NCBI GenBank assembly: GCA_025054525.1
Contig: JANWZJ010000005.1
Coordinates: forward strand, 1 to 53,279
Direction of reading: 5' to 3'
From: Bacteroidia bacterium
GTDB lineage: Bacteria; Bacteroidota; Bacteroidia; SpSt-205
Length of the DNA stretch: 53,279 nt
The position numbers and the translations under genes were made by a program. How positions within the stretch are numbered: position 1 is the first letter of the stretch; every line of letters begins with the position of its first letter. Of the stretch, positions 41,106 through 48,945 are shown in pieces. Below the pieces are notes generated by a model that had not been told where the DNA came from, made no database searches, and worked only from the letters and a program-made list of their open reading frames with translations.

Positions 41106-43574
41106 CTACCATTCCTCGTCATCTCCTGCAGGCCCTCCTCTTCTTCGCCGCCAGAAGTTTTCACCCATTTTCACTCGCTGATACCGCACCTGAACCCCTA
41201 CCACCCGAAATGGAATACCATTCACGCTTTCTTGGTAGAAGTCCGCTGTCCGTAAGCGAGTAGTCAAGCGTAGGTATTGATAGAAGGGATTATACAGGAT
41301 ACCTCCGATGGACCAGCGACCTTGGGCAAAGGTCTTGCGCACGCCCAACTCCTGAAACATAAATACTGGTCGTATGCCTTGGAGACTAATCCGAGGGGAG
41401 TTATAGTTACCTGAGAGTTCTACAAGCCAGCCCTTGGCGGGTCTCCACTGCAGCGAACCGCGCACTTGATACTGCCAGCCGGTATTGCGCAGAAAGCGGC
41501 GACCTACATCTGCTCGCACATCTACCCAGGCCAGCTCGCCATTAGCTTGAAAGGTAATCTTATCGCTCCAAAAAGTACGCCGATAAAAAAGATTAGCCCC
41601 GTAGAAGCCTCGTTCCCCGCTATTGAGGTAAGTCGTGTGCGTAACTCCCACAGCATCTACGAAACTATACTCCTGCACTACCCCCGTACTATACCGAGCG
41701 AAAAGGGAGATATACGGGAAAAACGAAAGTTCTACTGCGTGGGTGAGTTCGGGGTCTAAATAGGGGTTGCCATACTGGATGTTAAACGGGTCAGATGCGT
41801 CTATAAAAGGATTGAGTTCCTGTAGCCAAGGGCGCCGAATACGCTGGCTGTAGCTAAGCTGTAGGGGGAATAGTCCACGAACGCGATAACTGAATAAGAG
41901 ATTGGGGAAGAGATTATGATATGTCTGGCGTATGGGGAGGGTGCCTTGCAGAAAGGCACCTTGATTTGCGGTAAGCTCATAGCGAATCCCTCCCTTGATA
42001 AGCCAGCGGTCCTTTGCCCAAGAAAGAGAAAAATACGCAGCGGGAATAAGCTGAGCGTAGCTGAGGGTATCTTGGCGCCCTGGCACCAAAAGAAATGTCT
42101 CCGAGGAACGATCATAACGCTCGTAAAAGTACCCTGTAGCTAAACTGCGAAAGTTGAGTCGGAGTCCTGTTTCCACTTTCCAGCGCTGCTGGATAGGATG
42201 GGTGTAGTCTATTTGAACCTGACCTTCCCAGGAGGGGCCTTGATTCCGGCTGCGCTCTCGCAGGTAGAAAGTATCCGGCGAGGCAAGCTGATCCATCGTA
42301 TAAAACTGCTTACGGATTTGATACCCCCCTTGTAGAGAAACTTGCAGTTCCCGTTCAGGATGCGCAGGGAATCGGTGGGTCCAGTCTATGTTAGCATTCA
42401 CGCTGCGGTCTATGCTGGGAAAGCGTGCCTTGCGTACATACTCCACCCCATTCCACGAGCCGCCCTCCCATCGGACATTCAAATCATTGATGCGGTCAAA
42501 AAGTAAATCCCTGTAGCTCAGCCCCCACGAAAAGGAGTGGGCAGCATTCTTTATGAATTCACCCGAATATGTGAGATTGGTAGAGTAGCGGCGCGGAAAA
42601 GAAGTACCTTCTTGCCAGAGTCGGGTCATGCCTAAAGGCGTCCGCTGCTCCCGCATGAAGTAGCTAAACCCTACACCCGCATATCTATACCGCCCTCCTA
42701 TATTGAGCGTATGAGACCAGCGACCTACTTTGGCGCCTATGGTAGCACTTCCGTTAGCGATCTGAGTCGTGATACCGGCATTTGCGGTGAGGGAAATTCC
42801 TTCCAAACGATTGCGTTTGAGGACGATATTGAGGATGACTGCTCCTTCTGCTTCGTATCGCGCCGATGGATTGGTAATCAGTTCTATGCGATCTATCTGG
42901 TCAGCAGGGACAGCCCGCAGTGCCTCCGCAGGATTAGAGGAGAACAAAAGCGAGGGCTTCCCATCCACATAGATGCGCACCGCCCCGCTACCGCGTACTT
43001 CTATGCGTCCCTCTAAATCTACATTCACCGTAGGGACTTTTCGCAGGACGTCCAAGGCGTCGCCTCCTTGGACCGTAGCGTCTTTGTCAGGAGTATAGAC
43101 AATCTTTTCAGGCTGATATTCAATCGGATTGCGTTCAGCTTGAATCTCTACAGCTTGGAGCGTAACGCCCGTCTCGGTAAGAAAGATAGTGCCTAAGTTC
43201 AGGTCAGGACGAAGGGGAGTAGTTTCTACGATTTTTTCTGTGGGCGCATATCCCAAAGGTTGAATGTGCAACTTTAGCCGACCAATAGGCACATCTCGCA
43301 GACTAAATGCGCCTTTCTCATCGGATAAGGTACCAGTAATCAGCTTATCTCCCCGATACAAGGAAACAGGCACATAAGGCAAGGGCTCTTGCGAAACACT
43401 ATCCTTAAGTATGCCTCGGATGGAGCCTTTCAGAATCTCTTCTTGGCGCGGGTCGGACCTCTCGCCTCCTTCTCCTCTCCTGCGAGGCAAAAAAGGCCGT
43501 TCTCCCATGCCAGGTGGCTGTGCATATAGCCCTATAATGCACAAGCTAATGCATAATCCGATAATCCTTCGCAC
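41106..43574 (-). CDS. TonB-dependent-type outer-membrane barrel with carboxypeptidase-like domain
   Basis: The 822-residue protein has a signal peptide (MRRIIGLCISLCIIGLYAQ), a carboxypeptidase D regulatory-like domain (about 50-125, with GKGAFSL-type GAFSLRDVPIG), a plug domain (about 140-250: GGDALDVLRKVPTVNVDLEGRIEVRG and ADQIDRIELITNPSARYEAEGAVILNIVLKR), and a long barrel. It fits the 'outer membrane protein beta-barrel' family of Bacteroidota rather than SusC, since no TonB box or SusC signature is evident and no SusD gene is adjacent. Substrate unknown. The GTG start at 43574 has only a weak TACATTAG match before it. Confidence 0.87.
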   Translation of the reverse strand: MRRIIGLCISLCIIGLYAQPPGMGERPFLPRRRGEGGERSDPRQEEILKGSIRGILKDSVSQEPLPYVPVSLYRGDKLITGTLSDEKGAFSLRDVPIGRLKLHIQPLGYAPTEKIVETTPLRPDLNLGTIFLTETGVTLQAVEIQAERNPIEYQPEKIVYTPDKDATVQGGDALDVLRKVPTVNVDLEGRIEVRGSGAVRIYVDGKPSLLFSSNPAEALRAVPADQIDRIELITNPSARYEAEGAVILNIVLKRNRLEGISLTANAGITTQIANGSATIGAKVGRWSHTLNIGGRYRYAGVGFSYFMREQRTPLGMTRLWQEGTSFPRRYSTNLTYSGEFIKNAAHSFSWGLSYRDLLFDRINDLNVRWEGGSWNGVEYVRKARFPSIDRSVNANIDWTHRFPAHPERELQVSLQGGYQIRKQFYTMDQLASPDTFYLRERSRNQGPSWEGQVQIDYTHPIQQRWKVETGLRLNFRSLATGYFYERYDRSSETFLLVPGRQDTLSYAQLIPAAYFSLSWAKDRWLIKGGIRYELTANQGAFLQGTLPIRQTYHNLFPNLLFSYRVRGLFPLQLSYSQRIRRPWLQELNPFIDASDPFNIQYGNPYLDPELTHAVELSFFPYISLFARYSTGVVQEYSFVDAVGVTHTTYLNSGERGFYGANLFYRRTFWSDKITFQANGELAWVDVRADVGRRFLRNTGWQYQVRGSLQWRPAKGWLVELSGNYNSPRISLQGIRPVFMFQELGVRKTFAQGRWSIGGILYNPFYQYLRLTTRLRTADFYQESVNGIPFRVVGVQVRYQRVKMGENFWRRRRGGPAGDDEEW

Positions 43575-43640
43575 TGGTGCTAATGTATTTAGAATTCAGA
43601 GGAAGATAGGAGGTTTAAGAGCTTATGCGCGCAGAAGCCA

Positions 43641-43648
43641 TATATTTG
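43641..43648 (+). promoter_or_regulatory. -7 promoter box of the EGF-like lipoprotein
   Basis: TATATTTG ends 4 nt before the ATG at 43653. Confidence 0.7.
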
Positions 43649-43652
43649 CTGT

Positions 43653-44174
43653 ATGCGGTATCCAGTATTGAGCTGGGGGCTTAGTCTTTTCCTGGTAGCA
43701 GTAGGCTTATCGGGCTGTGAGAAGGGTTCTTGTGAAGGAGTGGTATGTATGAATGGCGGTACTTGCCGCAACGGACGCTGCCGGTGCCCTGTGGGTTTTG
43801 AAGGAAGTCGCTGCGAAATCAAACTGACTGATCAGTGGATAGGGCAATACCAAGGCGAGGATCGCTGCATAATCTCGGGTATTATTCCTCCTTATAGCGT
43901 TTCTATTCAAGCCTCTCCTTCCTATGCAGACCTTATAGAGATAGAACGGTTTGCGAATCTCACCTGTGAAGGAGCACCCGTCAAAGTACAAGCACAAGTC
44001 CAATCAGGCACCACCGCCCAGATTCCCCGTCAGAGCCTATGCAACCTTCGCTTCGTTATGGAGGGGCGCGCTACTTACAATACCTCCCAGCGTTCTATCT
44101 TCATAGAATATAAGATTCATGACCGACAAAATAATGTGCAGGACTCGTGCTCCGCTACCCTGTATAAGCGCTAA
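43653..44174 (+). CDS. Lipoprotein with EGF-like domain
   Basis: The 173-residue protein has a lipoprotein signal with lipobox cysteine C22 (VGLSGC), then a compact EGF-like module with six cysteines C27, C32, C38, C43, C45, C54 in the classic spacing (VCMNGGTC...CRCPVGFEGSRCE). A beta-rich C-terminal domain (about 60-173) follows. EGF-like lipoproteins occur in Bacteroidota, probably as disulfide-stabilised surface or periplasmic binding modules. Function unknown. Its stop codon overlaps that of the PorE-like gene on the other strand. Confidence 0.82.
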   Translation: MRYPVLSWGLSLFLVAVGLSGCEKGSCEGVVCMNGGTCRNGRCRCPVGFEGSRCEIKLTDQWIGQYQGEDRCIISGIIPPYSVSIQASPSYADLIEIERFANLTCEGAPVKVQAQVQSGTTAQIPRQSLCNLRFVMEGRATYNTSQRSIFIEYKIHDRQNNVQDSCSATLYKR

Positions 44175-46138
44175 AGAATCTCTATTTCCACGCGCCTATT
44201 GTTTTGGCGTCCTTCCTCTGTCTCATTCGTATCTATGGGCCGACTCTCTCCATAGCCGACATACGAAAGACGCCCCGCCGATATTCCCCGCTGGATGAGG
44301 TACTCATACACAGATTTGGCTCTACTTTCGGAGAGGCGCTGATTGTACTCATCCGAACCAAAACTGTCCGTATGCCCAGCAATCCTAATCTTTATGCTGG
44401 GATTCTCTATAAGAATCTGATATAGCCTTTCTAACTCTGCGCGCGACTCAGGACGCAGTGTAGCTCTATCAAAGTCAAAGAAGATATTGCGCAAGACGAT
44501 AATAGTACCTGCTTTATATCGCTTAAGCCCTATGTCTTTGCGCACTTCGCGATAACCTTGGCTTTCCTCTACGATAAAGTTCTCCGAATGGAAGGCATAG
44601 TTAGGAGCCGTTACAGCGATACCATAGTTGCGTCCTGCGGGCAGAGAGATGAGATATTTACCGCTGGCGGCATTAGAAGTAAGAACCGCTAAGGTTTCTG
44701 CTTTCGCATTATCTATGAGGGTTATGGTAGCCTCCAGCGGTTGATTATTCTCTGCATCATAGATAATCCCTGTAAGCAGCGTAAGGTTCGGGCGGAAAGT
44801 GATGGTAGAAGGCTCAGAGGTTACATTTAGTTCATCAGTATCGGTTTTCTGCGCCACGGGAGCCTCTTCTCGCAGCGTAGAGAAATCTATCATATAGATG
44901 TCCTTTTCCCCATAGGAATCTTCTCTTTCGCTGGCATAATAACCATGTAGGCCGCTTGCGGAGAGTACGAAGTAAATCTCATCGCCGGGGGTATTGATGG
45001 GATAGCCTAGATTCACGGGCGGTGCCCAAGAGCTATCAGGGCGCAGCTCTGTACGGAAAATATCAAACCCCCCCATGGAGCCCGGGCCATTAGAGGAGAA
45101 AAAGAGCGTTTTCCCATCGGGGTGGAAAAAGGGACCATCTTCGTCATAAGGGGTATTGACAGGAGGACCTAAGTTGATAGGTTTGCTCCAGCGCCCATTG
45201 GGCAGCCGGCGACACCAGTAAATATCCCTCCCTCCCATGCCGCCTGGTCGGTCCGAGACGAAAAAGAGCGTGCGCTCATCAGCAGAAAGGCACACAGAAG
45301 GCTCCCAGTGTTTAGTATTGATGGGGCTGCCCATGTTTTTGGGATGCCCCCAGTTTTTGCCTTTGAGACGACTGATGAAAATATCCCCTCCATTCTCTGA
45401 GTTGAAGAGGAAGAGAGTCTGACCATCGGCAGAAAGGGCTACACAGGCATCATGAGCGGCAGTATTGAGCGGCGGACCTACATTTCGCGGGGTAGTCCAG
45501 CTCCCATCGCCTTTTTTCTCGCTGATGTATAAATCTTCATAGGGCAGACCATCAAAAGCTATGCCTCCTCCGGTACTTCCAGGCCGCCGAGAAGTGAAAA
45601 GAAGCACGCTTTCATCCGCCGAAATAACAGGAGCATAATCGGGATGGGGTGAATTCACTGCACCGCCTAAGTTCTTAATGTCTACTTTGACTGGCTTCTC
45701 CAAGTAGCGTTCGGCACTTTTGAGGTGCTGGAGGGTGAGGGTGAGCCTATCACGAGAAGGGTCGTTAGCGGGTGTGCGTGCCAGAAGCCGCTCTACCAAG
45801 GGACGTGCTCGTTGAGGCTGTCCTATCCGCTGGAGCGCATCCGCATAGGCGGTTATGAGCTTAGGAGTGAAGTTAACCCCTATCTTTTCGGCTTTCTCAA
45901 AGTATTGGACAGCTTTGCGATTCTGCCGCAAACGCCACGCACAATAAGCGGCATTCACAAATGCCTCGGCACTGTTAGGCGCCAGGTTGAGTGCTGCTTC
46001 GTATTCCTGCAGGGCATTCAAGTAATCCTCCATCTGCATGAGCTCTTCCCCTCGGCGCAAGTGCCGCTGTACATCCCGAGTTTGGGCTGCAGCGAGGGAG
46101 AAAGCTATAAGGAAGGTAGTTAGACGAAGTTTATACAT
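44171..46138 (-). CDS. PorE-like TPR/PD40/OmpA envelope protein
   Basis: The 655-residue protein has a signal peptide (LTTFLIAFSLAAAQ), TPR repeats (about 24-150), a PD40 propeller (about 165-390) with repeated LSADGQTLFLFNS-type blades, a carboxypeptidase-like beta domain (about 440-520) and a C-terminal OmpA peptidoglycan-binding domain (about 545-655: NIFFDFDRATLRPES, AGHTDSFGSDEYNQRLSESRA). This domain order is that of PorE, a type IX secretion component that binds peptidoglycan. Because Bacteroidota carry several paralogues of this layout, the T9SS role is likely but not certain; the T9SS cargo at 25555 shows the system is present. Confidence 0.88.
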   Translation of the reverse strand: MYKLRLTTFLIAFSLAAAQTRDVQRHLRRGEELMQMEDYLNALQEYEAALNLAPNSAEAFVNAAYCAWRLRQNRKAVQYFEKAEKIGVNFTPKLITAYADALQRIGQPQRARPLVERLLARTPANDPSRDRLTLTLQHLKSAERYLEKPVKVDIKNLGGAVNSPHPDYAPVISADESVLLFTSRRPGSTGGGIAFDGLPYEDLYISEKKGDGSWTTPRNVGPPLNTAAHDACVALSADGQTLFLFNSENGGDIFISRLKGKNWGHPKNMGSPINTKHWEPSVCLSADERTLFFVSDRPGGMGGRDIYWCRRLPNGRWSKPINLGPPVNTPYDEDGPFFHPDGKTLFFSSNGPGSMGGFDIFRTELRPDSSWAPPVNLGYPINTPGDEIYFVLSASGLHGYYASEREDSYGEKDIYMIDFSTLREEAPVAQKTDTDELNVTSEPSTITFRPNLTLLTGIIYDAENNQPLEATITLIDNAKAETLAVLTSNAASGKYLISLPAGRNYGIAVTAPNYAFHSENFIVEESQGYREVRKDIGLKRYKAGTIIVLRNIFFDFDRATLRPESRAELERLYQILIENPSIKIRIAGHTDSFGSDEYNQRLSESRAKSVYEYLIQRGISAGRLSYVGYGESRPIDTNETEEGRQNNRRVEIEIL

Positions 46139-46142
46139 GAGA

Positions 46143-46150
46143 CAAAGATA
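46143..46150 (-). promoter_or_regulatory. -7 promoter box of the PorE-like gene
   Basis: TATCTTTG on the minus strand, ending 4 nt before the ATG at 46138, within the 24-bp gap after the acetyltransferase. Confidence 0.72.
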
Positions 46151-46162
46151 CCTAACTTGAAG

Positions 46163-46765
46163 TTAGATTTTGGGGGACTGAGGCTGGGCAGGATGCCCCC
46201 ATACCCGTGCAAAGGCAGGCACATCTCGTAGAACTAAGCTGCCTGCCCCAACAATAGCTCCCTCCCCTACTTTGACATGCGGTACAATAAGCGCCCCCGT
46301 TCCAATAAAGCAAGAGTCGCCTACTTGGCTTCGGCATGCCAGCACCACCCCCGGAGAAATATGCGTGAAGGCTCCCACTCGGACGAAATGCTCTACGACA
46401 GCGCCAGTATTGATAATAGTGTGGGCCCCTATATAGGCTTGGCTATGGATTACCGCCCCTGCCATGACTACTACCCCCGGCTCCAATATAGCCGAAGGAG
46501 CCACATAGGCTCGGGGATGAATAAGCGGCGCCCCTATCCGATGACGCACTCGCAAGGAAAGATTGCGACGGATTGTATTATCCGTAATCGCTATAAGTAC
46601 AGGAGATTCTGGCAGTATAGCGGGGTCGTAGGAGCCTAAGTATTTTTCCTTGGGCAGTAAGAAGCCCTCCTCCCTATCATCAAAAAAACCCTCCAACGGC
46701 TCGCCTAATAATGTGAGAATCTCGTAAAGGCTGTAGCCGTGGTCGCCGCCGCCGTAGAGAATCAC
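46163..46765 (-). CDS. Sugar O/N-acyltransferase, NeuD/PglD family
   Basis: The 200-residue protein has an N-terminal Rossmann-like domain (ILYGGGDHGYSLYEIL, with GFFDDREEG) and a C-terminal left-handed beta helix of hexapeptide repeats (about 85-185: APSAILEPGVVVMAGAVI, INTGAVVEHFVRVGAFTHIS). This is the layout of acetyltransferases that modify amino sugars in glycan synthesis. A candidate catalytic histidine is in VVEHFVRVG. It starts in the dnaN stop codon (ATGA). The glycan target is unknown. Confidence 0.87.
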   Translation of the reverse strand: MILYGGGDHGYSLYEILTLLGEPLEGFFDDREEGFLLPKEKYLGSYDPAILPESPVLIAITDNTIRRNLSLRVRHRIGAPLIHPRAYVAPSAILEPGVVVMAGAVIHSQAYIGAHTIINTGAVVEHFVRVGAFTHISPGVVLACRSQVGDSCFIGTGALIVPHVKVGEGAIVGAGSLVLRDVPAFARVWGHPAQPQSPKI

Positions 46766-47883
46766 ATCATGAGCGGCATCGCCAAAAAGAGCGATTCAGA
46801 AGGAGGGGTTTGGGGCTCTGGTTCTATGACTACAGCGCGTCCCGGAGCCTCCATCCGCATGATAAACTCACTTGCTTGAATATGGTCTATCACACCGCCT
46901 AAGACACTGCCGCGAAAAGCTATCCGAAAATCAGGTCCCTCATATTCACAGGGAAGCGTCTCTTGTCCAGCGCGATTCTGGGCTACATCTTCCGCACGGA
47001 GCGTCAGGGTATTGCCCTCAAAACTTAGCCGAATAATACCTGTCGTTTTATCACTGAATACCAAAAGACGCCGCAAAGCCCGCCGAAATCCTTCTGCCTG
47101 AATGCGTGCCACGTAGGGGGGCTTCTGCGGAATCACACTAAGATAATCAGGATAACGCGCATCAATCAAGCGGCATACCATATCCAAGAGCGGATGATGG
47201 AAAAGAGCTTGTCCTTCTGTGGGATAAAGCGTAAGGGTATCTCCTGTGGGGAAACCTTTGAGGGCTTGGCGTAGGGCTTCCAAAGCCCTCACAGGCAAAA
47301 GTAACTTAGGGGCACCACCTAACCGAATATCTTCCCGTTTCAGCCTGACAAGCGTGTGCGCATCCGTAGCCACAAAATAGGTATGCGTGTCAAAAAAGTC
47401 AAAATATACGCCTGTGAGTGCAAGCCTCGCATCATCTTTCGCAGCAGCAAAGGCGGTTTGTCCCACTACCTCTTCCAAGAGTTGTATGGGGAAACTTACT
47501 CCTTGCTGATTCTCAAGCTGGGGAAACTGCGGAAACTCTTCTGCCGGTACGCCTCCAAACTCGTATTGTCCATAGTTGGAAGTGATAGCTACCTTGAGGT
47601 CCTGCTGTTGGAAGGTAAGCACCTCATCTTCAGCAAATCCCCGCAGTAGCTCTAATAGCGGTTTGGGCAGGATAGAGAGCTGAACAGCATCACCTCCTTC
47701 GGGCACTATGGGTAATATAGTGCGCATACTAATCTCTAAGTCAGTGGCTCGCAGTTCTAACTCATCTCCTCGTTGATAAATCAGGATATTCTGAGTAATG
47801 GGGTAAATAGAACGGGTGGGGACTACCGATTGAACCCGACTAACCGCTTCTTTGAGCGCTTCGGCGCGCACACGAAAACCCAT
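46762..47883 (-). CDS. dnaN: DNA polymerase III sliding clamp (beta)
   Basis: The 373-residue clamp has three similar domains: N-terminal FRVRAEALKEAVSRVQSVVPTRS, the second with FAAAKDDARLALTGVYFDF, and a C-terminal domain ending FLAMPLMM. It tethers polymerase III to DNA. In many bacteria dnaN lies next to dnaA; here dnaA is 4 kb away on the same strand with five genes between. The -7 box is the variant TACCTTCG, 4 nt before the ATG. Confidence 0.95.
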   Translation of the reverse strand: MGFRVRAEALKEAVSRVQSVVPTRSIYPITQNILIYQRGDELELRATDLEISMRTILPIVPEGGDAVQLSILPKPLLELLRGFAEDEVLTFQQQDLKVAITSNYGQYEFGGVPAEEFPQFPQLENQQGVSFPIQLLEEVVGQTAFAAAKDDARLALTGVYFDFFDTHTYFVATDAHTLVRLKREDIRLGGAPKLLLPVRALEALRQALKGFPTGDTLTLYPTEGQALFHHPLLDMVCRLIDARYPDYLSVIPQKPPYVARIQAEGFRRALRRLLVFSDKTTGIIRLSFEGNTLTLRAEDVAQNRAGQETLPCEYEGPDFRIAFRGSVLGGVIDHIQASEFIMRMEAPGRAVVIEPEPQTPPSESLFLAMPLMM

Positions 47884-47887
47884 ACAG

Positions 47888-47895
47888 CGAAGGTA
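47888..47895 (-). promoter_or_regulatory. -7 promoter box of dnaN (variant)
   Basis: TACCTTCG on the minus strand differs from consensus at one base and ends 4 nt before the ATG at 47883. Confidence 0.55.
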
Positions 47896-47932
47896 AAAAC
47901 TTTTGGCCTTTCTCTCTCCACAAGTTATTATC

Positions 47933-47940
47933 TATCTTTG
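47933..47940 (+). promoter_or_regulatory. -7 promoter box of rsfS
   Basis: TATCTTTG ends 8 nt before the ATG at 47949, predicting a leader of about 4 nt, slightly longer than usual for this window. Confidence 0.68.
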
Positions 47941-47948
47941 TAATAAAG

Positions 47949-48323
47949 ATGAGAGATAGCCTGCCTCGGTCACTTTCAGGCGAAGAGCGCCTGCATCTCA
48001 CGCTCCAAATTATCTCTGACAAAAAAGCTCAAAACATTGTGGGACTGGACATGCGCCATCTCAACTATTTGCTCTGCGATTATTTCGTCGTAGCTACCAC
48101 GGAGTCCGACCGACAAGCCCAAGCCATAGCCGATGCCCTCTTAGAGCAGCTCAAGGTAGTAGAAGGCAAACACTTCAGCTATCGGATGGAAGGCTACGAA
48201 ACAGGCAAATGGATTCTCGTAGATATGGGAGATATTGTAGTGCATCTTCTTCAACCCGAACTGCGGGCTTACTATAGGCTGGAAGAACTATGGGGCGATG
48301 CCAAGAGTATATCATATGCCTGA
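47949..48323 (+). CDS. rsfS: Ribosomal silencing factor RsfS
   Basis: RsfS binds L14 (uL14) and blocks subunit joining when nutrients are low. The 124-residue protein has IISDKKAQNIVGLDMRHLNYLLCDYFVVATTESDRQAQAIADALLE, then YETGKWILVDMGDIVVHLLQPELRAYYRLEELWGDA, both family signatures. It leads the rightward unit rsfS-DedA-GAF-lipoprotein. Confidence 0.95.
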   Translation: MRDSLPRSLSGEERLHLTLQIISDKKAQNIVGLDMRHLNYLLCDYFVVATTESDRQAQAIADALLEQLKVVEGKHFSYRMEGYETGKWILVDMGDIVVHLLQPELRAYYRLEELWGDAKSISYA

Positions 48324-48945
48324 AGGCTTCACACAGCTCTTCAATCCCAAAACTATAATCTACACGGGCGGAATAGGTCTGCTCATGCTGGTAGTTTTCG
48401 CAGAGACAGGGCTACTGGTGGGGATTATATTCCCGGGCGATTCCTTGCTTTTTACTGCAGGTCTGCTCACAGCGGTAGATGTGGTCCGGCTGCCTTATGG
48501 GGTAGTGATTGCGGGAATAGCGATTTCGGCTTTCGCTGGCGACCAAAGCGGGTACTGGATAGGCTGGCGCGCAGGACAAGCCCTCTTTCATCGCCCTAAA
48601 AGTCTATTTTTCCGTCCGGAATATGTCCATATGACCAAAGCGTTCTACAACAAGTATGGGTCTTGGATACTCATATTAGGCAAATTTCTGCCTATTATCC
48701 GAACTTTTGCCCCTCTTTTGGCTGGAGTGATTCATATGCCATACCTTCGTTTCCTACTGGTGAGTGCCACAGGTTCATTCGCATGGCCTGCGGTGCTCGT
48801 AACCTTGGGCTACTTTTTAGGAGGCATGCCCTTGGTGCAGAAGTATTATGAATGGATTATTCTGGGCATGGTCACTATAACAACAGGGCCCATTTTATGG
48901 CGAATCCTCTTCTCCTATCGGAAAAAAGTATCCACTCAATCATGA
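48316..48945 (+). CDS. DedA-family membrane protein
   Basis: The 209-residue membrane protein has the DedA signature, VFAETGLLVGIIFPGDSLLFTAG and later GRF-like KFLPIIRTFAPLLAGVIHMPYLRFLL, with about five hydrophobic segments. Some DedA members have been reported to flip undecaprenyl phosphate or phospholipids; the transported lipid here is unknown. The ATG at 48316 is preferred because the family N-terminus begins there; an ATG at 48298 is also possible. It overlaps rsfS by 8 bp and the next gene by 4 bp. Confidence 0.9.
   Translation: MPEGFTQLFNPKTIIYTGGIGLLMLVVFAETGLLVGIIFPGDSLLFTAGLLTAVDVVRLPYGVVIAGIAISAFAGDQSGYWIGWRAGQALFHRPKSLFFRPEYVHMTKAFYNKYGSWILILGKFLPIIRTFAPLLAGVIHMPYLRFLLVSATGSFAWPAVLVTLGYFLGGMPLVQKYYEWIILGMVTITTGPILWRILFSYRKKVSTQS

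Noticed and set aside
41106..43574. SusC-type nutrient receptor
   Set aside because: No SusD gene is adjacent, no clear TonB box is seen, and the protein is shorter than usual SusC; it fits the general outer-membrane barrel family better.
47900..47945. A replication origin between dnaN and rsfS
   Set aside because: The AT-rich gap is only 65 bp and I found no cluster of TTATNCACA-like DnaA boxes; the origin could be elsewhere or beyond the right edge.
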